From Aedes albopictus (Eukaryota > Arthropoda > Insecta > Diptera > Culicidae), in assembly GCF_035046485.1 (NCBI RefSeq), contig NC_085137.1, positions 254,904,733-254,968,732 of the forward strand: a stretch of 64,000 nt of DNA, written 5' to 3'. How positions within the stretch are numbered: position 1 is the stretch's first letter; every line of letters begins with the position of its first letter. Both the position numbers and the translations under genes were made by a program. Shown in pieces: positions 44,391 through 57,339 of the stretch. Under the pieces are notes generated by a model. The model saw nothing but the letters and a program-made list of their open reading frames with translations. It had not been told where the DNA came from and did not search any database.

Positions 44391-47300
44391 GTTCATTTCA
44401 TTTATTTAGTTAACATCAAATTCATGATAATACTGAATCAACAATTTGCCGCCATACTACTCGATTTGCAGCTGCAGCTCTCCAACGTCGATCACGCCCA
44501 ACACTCGCCAGATCACGCTCCACCTGGTCAGCCCATCGTGCTCTCTGCGCTCCACGCCTTCTTGTGTCAACCGGATCAGTTGCAAACACCAGCTTTGCAG
44601 GGTTGTTGTCCGGCATTCCTGCAACATGCCCTGCCCACCGTATCCTTCCGGCTTTGGCCACCTTCTGGATGCTGGGTTCGCCGTAAAGTGCAGCGAGCTC
44701 GTGGTTCATCCTTCTCCGCCACACACCGTTCTCCTGCATGCCGCCAAAGATCATCCTTAGCACCCGTCGCTAGAAAACTCCGAGTGCTTTCAGGTCCTCC
44801 TCGAGCATCGTCCATGTCTCGTGTCCGTAGAGAACCACCGGTCTTATTAACGTCTTTTACATGGTAAATTTGGTGCGGGGGTGAATTTTTTTTGACCGCA
44901 GTTTCTTCTGGAGCCCATAGTAGGCCCGACTTCCACTGATGATGCGCCTTCGTATTTCACGGATCACGTTATTGTGGCCGTTAGCAAGGAACCGAGGTAG
45001 ACGCATTCTCCTACCACCTAGAAAGTGTAAATTTCCGCACTACAGTTTCGGCCGATTGCCGCAAAATTGCCTCCAGCCTGTTTTGGATGACACGTGCTTG
45101 CCACCCGGTTGCTGCGATGCGAAAGAGGGCGATCGTCGGCGGCGCGGTCTCTCTTGTCCGACCGGCTCGAGTCTTCGTGTCGCTGACGACCGACGACGTG
45201 CGCGTCGCGACGTCGCGATGTCTGATGGAGCGCGAATATTGTTGCCGCGGTTGGGTCGCGGTGTTCGATGATGCGCGAATGCTGACGATTCGCATCTCTG
45301 CGCATAGAGTGCTAAACTGGTATGCCACAGAAAGTATCCCCGTCTATCGTAACATTGCTGCCAATGCTTGTCCTGTCTCGCTCAGTCCCACCTACCAGCA
45401 TGTACTTTGTCTTAGCCGCAGTCCGACGTTTGCTGCATCACGTTTCATGCGGGTGTACAGTTCTGCCACCGTTCCAAATGTTCTAGCAATAATATCCATG
45501 TCATCCGCAAAACAGACAAATTGGCCGGATTTCGTGAAGATCGTACCCCGGCTCGTCGCATAGCACCTTCCAGGGCGATGTTGAATAGTAGGCAGGAAGC
45601 CCATCACCTTGTCGTAGTCCCCGTCGAGATTCGAATGAACTGGATAGTTCACCCGAAATCCTCACGCTGTTCTGCACACCGTCCATCGTTGCTCTTATCA
45701 GCCTGGTAAGCTTACCAGGAAAGCTGTTCTCGTCCATAATTTTCCATAGCTCTGTGCGGTCGATACTGTCGTATGCTGCTTTGAAGTCGATGAACAGGTG
45801 ATGCGTTGGGACCTGGTATTCACGGCATTTCTGGAGGATTTGCCGTATGGTGAAGATCTGGTCCGTTGTCGACCGGCCGTCGATGAAACCGGCTTGGTAA
45901 CTTCTCACGAACTCATTTACTTTAGGTGAAAGACGACGGAAGATGATCTGGGATAGCACTTTGTAGGCGGCATTCAAAATGGTGATCGCTCGAAAGTTCT
46001 CACATATTAATTTGTCGTCTTTCTTGTGGATGGGACAGATTATTCCGTCCTTCCACTCCTCCGGTAGCTGTTCGGTTTCCCAGATCTTGACTACTAACTG
46101 GTGCAGACACGTGGCCAACTTTTCCGGGCCCATCTTGATGAGTTCTGCTGCAATACCGTCCTTACCAGCCGCTTTGTTGTTTTTGAGCTGGTAGATGGCA
46201 TCCTTAACTTCCCTCAGCGTGGGAGTTGGTTCGTTCCCGTCCTCTGCTGCACCAACATAGTCATTTCCTCCGCTGCCTTGGTCCTTCGTGCCTACATTCT
46301 CTTCGCCATTCAGGTGCTCGTCGAAGTGCTGTTTCCACCTTTCGATCACCTCACGTTTGTCCGTCAGAAGGCTCCCGTTCTTATCCCTGCAGATTTCGGC
46401 TTGCGGCACGTAGCCTTTGCGGGATGCGTTGAGCTTCTGGTAGAACTTACGTGTTTCTTGTGAACGGCACAGCAGTTCCATTTCCTCGCACTCCGCTTCT
46501 TCCAGGCGGCGCTTTTTCTCCCGGAAGAGACGGGTCTGCTGCTTCCGCTTCTGTCTGTATCGCTCTACATTCTGTCAGGTTCCATGCTGCAACATTACCG
46601 CCCGCGCTGCATCCTTCTCCTCCAAAACCGCTCTGCACTCCTCGTTGAACCAATCGTTTCGTCGACTCCGTTCTACGTATCCGATAGTGCTCTCGGCTAC
46701 GTTGTTGATGGCTGCTTTGACTGTACTTCAGCAGTCCTCTAGAGGGGCCACATCGAGCACACCCTCGTCCGGTAACGCTGCCTCGAGATTCTGCGCGTAT
46801 GCGGAGGCGACATCTGGTTGCTTCAGTCGCTCTAGATCGTACCGGAGCGGCCGCCGGTACTGTACATTGTTAATAACGGAGAGTTTTGGGCGCAGTTTAA
46901 CCATCACCAGGTAGTGATCAGAGTCGATATTAGCGCCACGATAGGTCCTGACGTCGATAATGTCGGAGAAGTGCCGTCCATCAATCAGAACGTGATCGAT
47001 TTGCGATTCCGTTTACTGTGGTGATCTACAGGTGTAACGATACGGGAGGCTGTGCTGGAAAAAGGTGCTACGATACGAATGGCCATGTTCTTGGAGGCGG
47101 TGAAATCGATGAGGCGTAGGCCATTTTAGTTCGTCACCTGGTGGGCGCTGAACTTTCCAATCGTCGGTCTGAATTCCTCCTACCTGAGCGCTTAGATCCC
47201 CTATGATGATCTTGACGTCGTGGTTTGGGCAGCGGTCGTACTCGCGTTCGAGCTGCGCGTAAAATGCGTCTTTGTCATCATCAGTGCTTCCGGAGTGAGG

Positions 47301-48090
47301 CCTGTGCACGTTTATTATGCTAATGTTGAAGAATCGGCCCTTGATCCTCAACCTGCACATTCTTTCGTCGATCGGCCACCAACTGATCACGCGCTTCTGC
47401 ATGTCGCCCATCACTATAAAAGCTGTTCCCAGCTCACGTGTGTTGCTGCAACTCTGGTAGATGGTATGATTACCTCTAAATGTGCGCACCATAGATCCTG
47501 TCCAACACACCTCCTGCAGCGCTACGATTCCGAAGCCGCGGTCCTTCAGTATTTATATCGGCGAGTATGCGGATACTCCCAATGAAGTTGAGAGATCTGC
47601 AGTTCCACGTACCGAGCTTCCAGCAATCGCAAGTCCCTTTTCGTCACTGTGGTCGTCGTCATTGGTATCGGTTCGCATTCTTCTCTTGTTGATTTCCCGG
47701 TGCTAGTCTTTTTTACGGCTGGCTCGCAGGGTCTGACACCAACCCACTAACCCAAGGAGCTGGGCTTTCCTTCCCGGAAGTTACGGGTTCTGCATTGGCA
47801 TTTCATGCAACTACAGTGCTAAATAGCTAGGCTCGAGCGCCAGTCTTCGCCGGGGGTGTTGTTTTTCATGGCCGCCCAGGAGATAATATTTTACCTGAGC
47901 TTCCATCCCAGCGTTCCATTGATCTTCTATGCTTCTACCTTCCTGAATATCCGCCGCACAGTTCTCTAGCTCCTCGACAAAGGGTCAGTGTCCGATTTTC
48001 TGCTCCTGTCGATGGATCCTACCAACGCGCAACCGGATCTCACCGATTAGGAGAGAATGGTCGCTCTCCTTATCGACTCACCGTTTTGGT
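44391..48090 (-). mobile_element. RTE-clade (JAM1-like) non-LTR retrotransposon, defective
   Basis: Minus strand, from about 48090 (5') to a taaataaatgaaatgaa tail at 44391. Endonuclease in 47510-47013 (IINVHRPHSGS, IIIGDLSAQVG; the usual N before AQVG is S). Reverse transcriptase in 46481-45392 (NNKAAGKDGI, AGFIDGRSTTDQIF, FIDFKAAYDSIDR, RRGLRQGDGL, CFADDMDIIA). The C-terminal segment (44960-44422) carries IRWAGHVAGMPDNNPA. Frameshifts and stops separate the parts, and a GC-rich stretch at about 45018-45305 interrupts the polymerase C-terminus. The clade is inferred from short ORF2, tail type and motif wording. The 5' border is approximate. Confidence 0.85.
45501..46481 (-). pseudogene. RTE reverse transcriptase, main open part
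   Basis: The longest open piece of the RTE element, 326 codons. It has the template-binding and palm motifs (FIDFKAAYDSIDR near residue 238, RRGLRQGDGLPAYYS near residue 295). The reading frame shifts before the catalytic FADDMD, which is found in another frame at 45535-45500. Confidence 0.85.
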
Positions 48091-48399
48091 CATTATTGCC
48101 ATTCGTTATTTGTTGGCGGAATTGAGTAAGACACGGTTCGTCCAAGAAATTGTGTTAAATACTCCACATGAGTACCACCTTAAAGGTAATGATGGTATTC
48201 GACATTCGTCCACCTCGGATACTTCCTAATGGCTGACAACAATGTAAGTCATGAAATAGGCAAGCGGATATATCATCAATTCATGCCTGCCATGCAGTTG
48301 AAGCAACGTGCTGTGAATCAAGATGAAGCTGAAAATCAGATATCTCAAAACATTTACATTCGCAAGATCTAAACCAAATATATTTATAAAATTCTGTAA
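48091..48399. other. Downstream of the GR gene, nothing recognised
   Basis: Unique-looking sequence between the RTE 5' border and the last GR exon. No repeat or ORF seen. Confidence 0.4.
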
Positions 48400-49761
48400 T
48401 TACAATGAAGTTGAAGGTTTAATGTTTGCACGATCGGCCATCTGTGTAAGAAATGCGACTGAAGCTAAAACACTGCAGCAGATCTAAAAATCTAAATAAT
48501 CTTAAATATGTTTTATTATCTCAGTTACAATTGATATGTACCTCGAACATCGTGCTATAAGTATAACCAAACATTCCGTATCCTGTCAGCTGGGCTTGAT
48601 TCCATTGGATGCGAAGATAACAGTTTTCAATCTGTAAGTTGTACGATAAATATATCCATCTTTAATACAGTCGTTTTAGAAAGTTCCTCACCGTTTGCCA
48701 GTGGAAATTACTTTTTATCTGAAAAGACAAACTGATCCCATGGCTCATGCTTTGGATATTACGTCGAACTTCATACATGTGTTCAACTGCGCGAAAGTTG
48801 ATCACCAAGCAAATGAATTTTGATGATAAGCTCAATGATAGAACTGTTAGGAGGCAAATTTGAAGGATTATTTCTTAAGCTGAACCATTTTGCAAAATAT
48901 CAAAATAATGATTCATAATCACTTACATATCGACTGTAATAAAAGACCATTGAGTACTCTGAAAATGATCCAATACGAATCAGTCAAGAGGTGAGCCTGT
49001 TCCCTTACTTTGATAACAAACATGGAGAATCCAACTATCCTGTTGAGGGTCAAAATTGTATGGTCGAGTCTTGTACACACATCAGCTACACTACGTAATT
49101 CATCTTTCATAATGTGAACTTCGTTAGACAGACTATTAAGTAAAACTAGAACACTACTTTGAGACTTGATGAATTCCATATGGCTCTCCGCCATTTTTAG
49201 GTAATGAACGATTAATTTAGTGTAAAACAATATAAGAAACTGGCGCAAATGAGTCAGTGCAAAAATGATTAAGAAAACCAAAGTGAAATTAGTGGCACGA
49301 GTGTCCACTGCAATAACAAGTGCATAGAAAAAATCCCATATTATGAGATATGCGAAAAATGATAAATTAATTCTCCAAAACTCATTCAGTACTTCTTTTT
49401 CATTACGGCCCCATGCTGTCATCCACCTGCAAACACAATTCTTAATCGTCTGAAGTTCATTCCATAAGCTAATAAATCCGCGTCGATGATAAAAAGATTC
49501 CGCTAGGAAGCAAAAATAGACACCAAAATTTACCACAAACTTGGTGAAATCTACAATATGCCCTAATTTATTTTCACTGAAAAGAATACTGTGTTGAAAA
49601 ATATAAATAAGTGTTGTCAATATAATTCCGCCTACAATGTTAGCCAGCCAATAAACTAGCCAACGCCTATTCTTCTGATTACCATCAATAGTAAAGCAAT
49701 GATAGCCAAAGAGTTGGAAAAGCTTATGTATACGTCTGTAAAGGACAGAAATTCTCGCCAT
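48400..49761 (-). CDS. Gustatory receptor, 4 exons, 386 aa
   Basis: Exons on the minus strand: 49761-48927, 48843-48692, 48631-48542, 48483-48400. Phases 1, 0, 0; exons 2 and 3 have the same 152 and 90 nt as the relative at 38000. I chose the ATG at 49761 (MARISVLYRR) over the in-frame ATG at 49809 because GR N-termini are short and begin with such a basic stretch; the upstream start is possible. Hydrophobic segments are visible near residues 35-55, 75-95, 130-155 and 165-190. The last exon reads VAFLTQMAD where the family has TYhhhhhQF, so the signature has largely decayed although the frame is intact. Only the general fold is shared with the other four. Ligand unknown. Confidence 0.87.
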
Positions 49762-50060
49762 GGGACATTGAATGTTCGAAGTAATACTCAAAACGTGATA
49801 GATTGCCAAACAACGAATGATTGCAGTACGAGAACTGCAAGGGCGTTGTTACATTTGCTTGTCCATTAATATTTGATGGACTTTTAAATAATAACTTTTT
49901 CAATTTAATTAAGAGGTTTCTCATTGACAACCTGTTTACCCGTTCTAGATTGGCTCGCTTCTACAGATACGTAAACATTTTATGTAAATAATCTTAACTT
50001 TATTTGTATGTTATGCCTGTATTATACTTATTAATTAACCTTTTGGAGCCGGTGTTTTTC
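49762..50060. other. Upstream of the GR gene, nothing recognised
   Basis: AT-rich; presumed to hold the promoter of the minus-strand GR. No motif could be assigned. Confidence 0.4.
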
Positions 50061-51830
50061 ACCAGTTTCCGAGTTTTCTTCCCTTCGCCATACTTACCGT
50101 ACCTTTCCGGTCAGACTAAGGCCTGAGTGTTCTCTCTGCTGTACGTATGAGTCGTCTCCATTCTGCTCGATCCATGGCTGTGTGTCTCCAGTTCCGCACT
50201 CTGCGAAGGGTCCGCAAATCGTCCTCCACTTAATCGACCCACCTAGCTCGCTGCGCTCCACGTCTTCTTGTACCGGTCGGATGCCTCTCGAGAATCATTT
50301 TAGTCGGGTTGCTATCCGATATCCTGATAACGTGACCCGCCCACTGGTAGCCTCCCGATTTTCGCGGTGTGAACGAAGGTTGGTTCTCTCAGCAGCTGAT
50401 ACAGTTCGTGGTTAATTCGCCTTCTCCCAGTCCCGTCTTGCTTCGTGCCCATAGAGGACTACCGGTCTAATCAGCGTTTTGTAGATAGTTAACTGGTATT
50501 TCTGCAAAACCTGGCGGATGGCAAACATCTGGTCCGTTGTAGCGCGTTCACCCATGAATCCAGCCTGATGTTGCCCCACGAACTCTCTTGCTCGGTGATA
50601 GACGGCGGCATAAAATTTGAGAGAGTATCTTCTAAGCAGCACTCAGTAGTGTGATCGCGCTATAGTTCCCACAATCCAACTTGTCTCCCTTCTTATAGAT
50701 GGGATACACGATATCTTCCATCAATTCTTCCGGTAATACTTCCTCCTCCCAAATCTTGGTAATGACCCAGTGTAGTGCTCTTACCAGTGCTTCTCCACCG
50801 TATTTTAAAAGCTCGCTTACTAGTTGATCTGCTCCAGTCGCTTTGTTGGTTTTTAGCCGTCCAACCATCTTCAAGCATAGCTACGCCAAGCTGCTCTTCC
50901 GTGTTGGTAGGGCCTCTTCTAACTGCTGCGCGTAATCTTGAGCCACTTCTACGTTACGCAGCTGCTCGATGTTGAACCGTGATGTACGACTTCGACACGC
51001 TGTAATAACTGTCGGAAGTTTGGAGCGTTTGAATACAGCAACTAGGTAGTGATCCGAATCTATATTCGTACTACGGTATGTGCGGACATTGGTTATATCC
51101 ACGAAAAATTCACCGTCGATTAGAACGTGGCCGATTTGGTTTTCTGTTTGATGGTCGGGTGATCTCCAGGTGGCTTTGTGGATATCTTCGCGGGGGAAGA
51201 AGGTGCTTCAGACTATCATACCACGGGAGGCTGCAAAGTTTACGCATCGCTGACCGTTATCATTCGACACTGTGAAGATGATGTTTCGCCCGGTTTTCGG
51301 TCTGTACATTTCCTCCCTTCCTACCTGCGCGTTCATGTCACCGACAACGATTTTCACGTCACGCGGCTCTAACTGCGCGTAGAACGCTTCTTTTTTTTTC
51401 ACCAGCGGGCAGTGCACGTTGATGATGCTATAGTTGGAAAAACGGCCCTTAAATTTCAAAATGCACATCCTTGCGTTGACCGGCTGCCACCCGATCACAC
51501 GTTGTCGCATCTTGCAAAACACTATAAATCCTGTTCCCAGTTCATTGGTGGTGCCACAGCTTTGATAGAATGTAGCCGCTCGATGCTCCCTTTTCCACAC
51601 TATCTGTACAGTCCAACAAAGCTCTTGCAACGTCACGATATCGATGTTGCGGGGATGTAGTCCGTCGTAGATTATCCTGTAACATCCTGCGGATCCAAGT
51701 GAATTGCAATTTCGAAGTTTCCAATCGTAGACCACTTTTCATCGCGCGGGTCTTTGCCTGTCGTATCGAGTCGTATTTTCTCCTATGTTATTCGTAAAGG
51801 GGATTTTTACGGGTAGCCTATTGGGCGTAC
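50061..51830 (-). pseudogene. RTE-clade retrotransposon, second copy, with internal deletion
   Basis: Minus strand. Endonuclease in 51735-51208 (VTLQELCWT, VIGWQPVNARM, VVGDMNAQVGR). The RT N-terminal part is in 50874-50632 (NKATGADQLVSELLKYGG, DIVYPIYKKGDKL). Then, in 50642-50412, AGFMGERATTDQMF runs directly into TIYKTLIRPVVLYGHE, so the catalytic palm is deleted. A degraded C-terminal part follows to about 50061. It differs enough from the RTE at 44391-48090 to be another family or an older copy. Confidence 0.82.
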
Positions 51831-52185
51831 GCCAACACTCCTGTCTCGCTGGAGGGCCATCGTGCTAGTTCTGTTTAGCGTCCCAACCAATATTGGGACG
51901 ACCATGTTGATGGGGCTACCACCTTGGATCTAACTTTGCGTGGGGCAGCATTTCTTACTCAGCCGCTGGATGCCAAAACAGACGCTCTTTGAGCCGAACC
52001 TCCTTGGTGAACAGACGCTCGCTCAGGTCGTACCTCCTCAATCATGCTGGTGTCAGGAGGACAACACTGCCAAGGCTGCACTACCAGCTAAGCATACAAC
52101 TCTTAGCTGGCGGTCTTTGTCATCGCTTGACCCATGGAAGCATGAGGTAGGGACTTGTGATGACCAGGAGCTATGTTTTGCAGCC
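51831..52185. other. Retroelement-derived spacer
   Basis: Probably the 5' region of the RTE copy. No stable ORF; an open frame at 51940-52218 has no recognisable domain. Confidence 0.35.
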
Positions 52186-52372
52186 CCCTTCCTATTTCAT
52201 CACCTTTCCCTTTCCTAATCCCATTCCATCCCTTGTCCCCTTCTCCCTCAGGTTAATGATGAAATAGGCTTATATGTATGGCGATGGCACAAATGTCCCA
52301 AATTGAGGATAAAGTGCCTCTGGAGCCGGCCTTCTGATACCTGATACCTGATAACTGCAGATATATGCAGTC
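52186..52372 (+). mobile_element. LOA-family 3' UTR with TGATACC tail (5'-truncated copy)
   Basis: ccctcaggttaatgatgaaataggc to ggagccggccttc, then repeated tgatacc, matches 9018-9119 of the LOA element at high identity. Only the 3' end was copied. Confidence 0.85.
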
Positions 52373-52660
52373 AGTCTAAGCTAATCTAAACTAATAGTAC
52401 CAAAGTTATTCCATCAACGCTTGCTCGTTGGCTGTGTATAGCAGAATGGTGCAGACATGTTGCAAGAATGCTCAGTAATAACCCTGGGAAATACGGGAAT
52501 TCTTCGAAAAAAAACTTGCAGCTGTTATGTTGCTTATAACGTTTACTCGAATTCTCGATTTACGCAGTATTTAACTCATCACAACTCTATTAGTAGCGGT
52601 TGTTAAACTAACACTCCTTCCATTTTCCTATCCTTTGGCTTTTTCAAGATTGATGATCCC

Positions 52661-53917
52661 TTACCAGTTGCGCCAGGAGCGACTCCAGATTCCGATGAAA
52701 AAAGTGAGATATGCTATGACGGAGACTAGTATCTGTAAAATATAACAAGTTCAAAAACTTTACGTCCATAGTCTCTATTACTCACCGAAGCTATCGTATT
52801 GTAGGACATTTCAATACAGCCCGCTGCTTGGAATTTATTTTCTAGCATGTTAAATTGGTGAATGCAACATAAGGACTGGAAAAAAGGGTGTTAAATATGG
52901 TTACTCGACTATTCAAAATTCCTACCAGTTGATGAAAGTAGTTCTCGTAATGATTTAAATAAAATTTCTGGCTTTCCATTTTCGTTACAGTCATCCGATG
53001 AACTTTTCTTAATTCTTCGAAATATGTCATTACCATCGATAAGCTTAAAGCGTTACTTACTAAGGGAAGTAATTGAACTGTAAATACAAAACTTTCGTAA
53101 AAACACTGCTGAGCAAATCCAACGATGATAACTCACAAACAGTAAAGATCCTGTTATACAAAGTAATGGAATGTACGAACCAATAAGAGTTGGCAAGCAT
53201 ATCAAAATGCCATACTGTAACCATGAGTAATAAAGATTTGCCGAAAACTATTTGGAGTTGTTCAGTCAAAAAGAATATCTGCAAGTGTAACTCTTTAACG
53301 GTATGTAAATGAGATTGTAAGTTTATATTGTTCTTATACATCTGGATTTGCATTCCTAGTTCTTTTGATAACATTGTAATCAGGTGGACATAGAGAATTA
53401 TTTGAAAATGTCTAAATCTAATCAAAATTTTGATGAAAGCCAATTCAAAAATAGCAATCATTGTGTAATAATCATCCAAAGCTGCCACTAAAATAAAAAC
53501 TACGTTAAGAATCAAACTAAGTGGTACGACTAATAAGAAAAGCAGCGTGTATGTTCGGTGAAAATCATTTAACATCATTTGAAGGAGATTCACCGGTGTA
53601 AGGCAAGATATTCGCTCATACAATCCTTCAATATTAATCCAAAACGAATGAAAGCGACGGCTGTTGTACCAAGCATCAATCAGAATCAAAATGTAAGTAA
53701 AACAATACGCTGAAAGTTTGCAAACATCGTTCAAAGGTCCAAAATGGCTCGTGAGCTGCGGAATTCTTGTAAAACAAATAAGGGCCAAAATCACTAGGGT
53801 CACAATAATAATGAACGAGAATCCAAATATTGACCGATCTTCGTGCAGACTGTAGTCGTATCCCAGCCAACCGTAAAAACGCAAGAATGAAATGAAAATA
53901 CTTTTTATTCGATTCAT
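52661..53917 (-). CDS. Gustatory receptor, 4 exons, 364 aa
   Basis: Exons on the minus strand: 53917-53137, 53077-52926, 52875-52786, 52732-52661. Introns of 59, 50 and 53 bases, all GT-AG, phases 1, 0, 0. Exon lengths 152 and 90 match the GR genes at 38000 and 48400. The N-terminus (MNRIKSIFISFLRFYGWLGYDYS) and ANSYWFVHSITLY near residue 240 align closely with the gene at 38000, so the pair probably arose by duplication; they now lie in opposite directions with transposons between. The signature in the last exon is AYLTFFIGI, lacking the usual T, Q and F. No disabling change. Role as a taste-neuron cation channel follows from the family. Confidence 0.9.
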
Positions 53918-54860
53918 CTGATAAATTGAACTGAGCGGTATTTTTATAACACCGCATTTCCGCCAACCGGTAATCCACCAATTGGATTAGATTGTTATCG
54001 TAGGTTAGCGCTACACGTAATGTAACAAATCGAATTAATGGCAACAAACATAAGTTAATGACATCAATCAACCCTATCAGCCTCTGAAAGATTGCATAGT
54101 CTACCATGCTTTGAAATAAAACTGTCGACCGTATGATCTGCTAAAATTGCACTTTGAGGTTAAATAGAGTGTCTCAATCCTTGTTTGGATTTATTTGGAT
54201 CGAAGTATAGTTGGCAAGCCCGTGCACAAAAGGGGGAGGGGGCTGGTGTTGGGTGTTGATGAACTTGACAAGTTTGTTCTACAAAACATGACATAAAAAC
54301 CAAGTCATTTTGTCTCATTATGAAATATTCACGAATATAACCACATAACAGTCACACTGAGAATACACACTGGCTTCATAGCGTACCGCCAATCATATGT
54401 TGGTCTAATTATTTTTACAAATCTTCGCCCAGCATAGAAGAATAGCTGTAGAAGATTTCATTGCTAAAGGATTAATTTTGAGTTTATGGCTAATTCTTGA
54501 AATTTAAATCCTTTCCCATATTAACGCAAGTTGCAAACTTTGAGCTCCATTTTCTCCAATGCCTTCTTTTGACGAATGTGACTGTTATGCAGTTATGGGC
54601 AGTACAGTCTACGAGGGGGAAGGGGGTCTGAGTTTTCCAACAATGAGTCTACGTAGTTTATGGACAGCGCCTATACAGACTGTTCGATAGCATACAAAAT
54701 TCAATGGACCCTTTTGAATTGCGTTGCACTTCAGCCTTTCTTCCGTTATGGGGGTTCGGCTTCTTCAGAACTTAGTTCACTTAGAACACAAATGTACTAC
54801 TTAGACTATGTATATTCACGAAACACGATTAAGGTTCTTCTTACAACTATCTTTAGCACT
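53918..54860. other. Intergenic, MITE remnants
   Basis: ggggcag-tacagtctacgaggggg to tacgtagtttatggacagcgcc (about 54595-54670) is the right half of a relative of the MITE at 41315-41499. No gene seen; open frames at 53676-54107 (minus) and 54660-54902 look incidental. Confidence 0.5.
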
Positions 54861-57080
54861 TTATTTATTGATTTTCAACACACAAAAAACTTCCTCGATT
54901 AAATATTACGACAAATGTCAACAACACAATTGTGGACGAACAAAATGAATCAGTTGGGCACGTATTGTGTCTAGACCGCACGACCGGTTGTGACAGAGGA
55001 TCGAGATAAAGTCGGGATCTCATCGTGATTGCCCTCAAATCCTCCTGAACTACAGGACCAACCAGCATGGCATCGTTCAAAGAAACTCCACTAGTGCTTT
55101 TGCACGAAGCATCGAAGACGACGCGGACCTTGGTGGTGGTGCTATCTTCTTTAACCCTTATGTGGCCGGCAGGGTACCCGGGTACCCAGCACCCATTTAA
55201 AATACACGGTGTAGAAAAAAGCAAAAAGTTTGCCGGCCACATAACGGTTAATCACTGGATGATGAGGGATGTAGTAGGCAGTTCCAGATACTGTTTCCAT
55301 GTTTTGAATTCGCTCCATGTAGCCTAACTCCTCGTACTCATCCATAAACTTCATGTATTCGTCGGCTAACTGCTGGTCTCGTCCAAGTCGGCTCTCGATC
55401 AAGCGAAAACGATGAAATGCAGTGCGTTTATTGTGTTCTACCTTCCTCAGAACGTCTTCCTTGAACGGTATGCGCACCATGTACCGCCAGTGTTCTCCGC
55501 AAACAGTAGTTTCAGAGAAGAACTTTTCGCAATAGGCTTCAGTGGCAGAAGGAACAATTGTCGAGTCATCCTCAATCGCCCAGAAACGCTCCATGTTACG
55601 TTGTAGCTGGGTAGTACTGGCGACGTTGCAAACTACAGATGACCTTGACTGCCCTTGACATGTTTTTCCGCTGATTATCCAACCGAAAACGGAATTCACG
55701 AGACAAGGAAGCGACTCGCCCAATGGAATGCGTCCCGCTACGCTAAACAAGTCAAAAAACACTTCCGCTCCAAGCACAACATCAATGGTCCCAGCTTGGT
55801 AAAAAGACGGATCGGCTAACTGAATTCCTATTGGAAGCGACCAGCTCGATGCGTCAACAGAGATCGATGGCAAATCGACGGTAACCTTGGGAAGGACGAA
55901 TGCTTCAATTGTAGCGCTGTAATTGGAAATCCTTGATTTTATCGTGGACTGGAACTTGCAGCGGCCCTCGGTGGCCGTTTCACCGATCCCTACTATCGGC
56001 AAATTAACTCTGCTTCGAGAAACCTGCATTCGCTGTGCTAGTCGCTCCGTTGCGAAGCAACATTCGCTGTCTGAATCCAGCAAGGCGCGTACTGGATGCT
56101 CGTTCCCACTGTTGTCCGCCATGACGATGATCGCTGTAGCCAACAGGACCGTCACTCGTGCTTTATCTTGAGAAGTGCAGCTGGTGATGCCCGTGTACAC
56201 TGCGGGCGTGGATGAGAATGGTTCGTCATTGCTGGATGGCTGGTTTGATTGAATGACGGCTGCTGGTTGGCTGTTGCCCTCCGGTCTTGTAGCGTAGCAC
56301 AATAGTGTGTGATGTCGTCCTCTGCATTGATCTTGCCGTCCTCGATGACTGATCTTGCCGACGGGATTATCATTTCTCACCGGTTGATCTGCGTTCAGAA
56401 ACCGGGCTTACTAGGTCAGTTAATCCATCGTAGAAACCTTGACCCGAACACGAATGAAGCGAATGGTGGTTGATCTGCCCTGTGCAGAAACCTCGAAGAA
56501 TGTGGCGTGGTTGATCTACGTTGGAAACCGCTAGCGTCACGACGGTGATAACGTTTGACTTGCTTGATGCACGATGACGATGGCTTGGTAGTTGATCCGA
56601 TTGACAAAACGTGGTGTGGTAGTTTGATCGTGGTTTGCTTCCGATTCCGATTGATTGCTTCCGTGTATATGCGAATCCGTGTATGCGATTCCGTTCCGTT
56701 TCCAGAAGATGGTTGATAGCTGATAGCTTGCGTTGTTGACTGCCCATCGGGACCACTCGACCGATGCCAAGATCAGGCTGACAGTCAGACAGCTCGTTGG
56801 GGTTAATTGACGACATCCGTTACGATTCTTATTGGCGCATGGGTTGACTTAACTGAGATGAATTCCTGTCGACGTCCGTATCCGACTTCACACTCCGTAA
56901 CTCTCCAGCGAGGGCTTTCCGTAGGGTTGGTTGGGCGGATTCCTCTCGACGCCCAATCCGGCTCGAAGGACCATGTTCGATTGCTCGGGAGATCAGTCGA
57001 CTCGAATGTGCTTCAGTGGACGACGACGACGACGACGGTTACGACAAACAGAGAACAAACTGACGGTTTGAACTATTTGA
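54861..57080 (-). pseudogene. BEL/Pao element fragment: protease and start of RT
   Basis: Minus strand. From 56380 the frame contains an A17-type protease region (VRALLDSDSECCFATERLAQR near residue 100; the usual DSGS is DSDS), GIQLADPSF and DVVLGAEVFFDL (about residues 190-210), and the linker to RT (GYMERI, YYIPHHPVI). A 93-bp MITE at 55155-55247 breaks the frame there. It continues past the MITE as TKVRVVFDASCKS (about 55140) and fades near 54950. Sequence up to 57080 is probably its gag side but is not recognisable; a (cga)n run lies near 57020. Unrelated in position to the BEL at 2-1861. Confidence 0.85.
55155..55247. mobile_element. 93-bp piggyBac-type MITE with TTAA duplication
   Basis: cccttatgtggccggca and tgccggccacataacgg are inverted ends; TTAA flanks both (55151-55154, 55248-55251). 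Excision rejoins the BEL polymerase frame (HPVI to KEDS). The interior has ggtacccgggtaccc. One of the shortest elements in the window. Confidence 0.92.
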
Positions 57081-57339
57081 TTTTATTTGAACTTCCCCAA
57101 ACAGGCAGCGTGCCTGCTGGGGAGACGACTATTGCTATACAACTTTGTACATGTCTGATTCGAGCTTAACAATAGGTTCGCAGGTTCAGAGGCATAAATC
57201 TGACGAACAAAGCATCGAACTAAGCCGCACTTGTTTTTCCTGGCTTTGCTCATTTGCAGAAAGAGGCAGCTTTTACAAATCGAGCGCATTTGTTTACGAA
57301 TTTTCAAGATTGGTGCTCTTGAAAACGTGAGTAGGGGAC

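Noticed and set aside
45087..45563. 158-codon plus-strand open frame
   Set aside because: Lies antisense to the RTE element and across its GC-rich insert; no domain.
48919..49809. Calling these proteins odorant receptors
   Set aside because: The short last exon with TYhhhhhQF variants and the 90-nt exon before it are GR features; no odorant-receptor C-terminal motif is seen.
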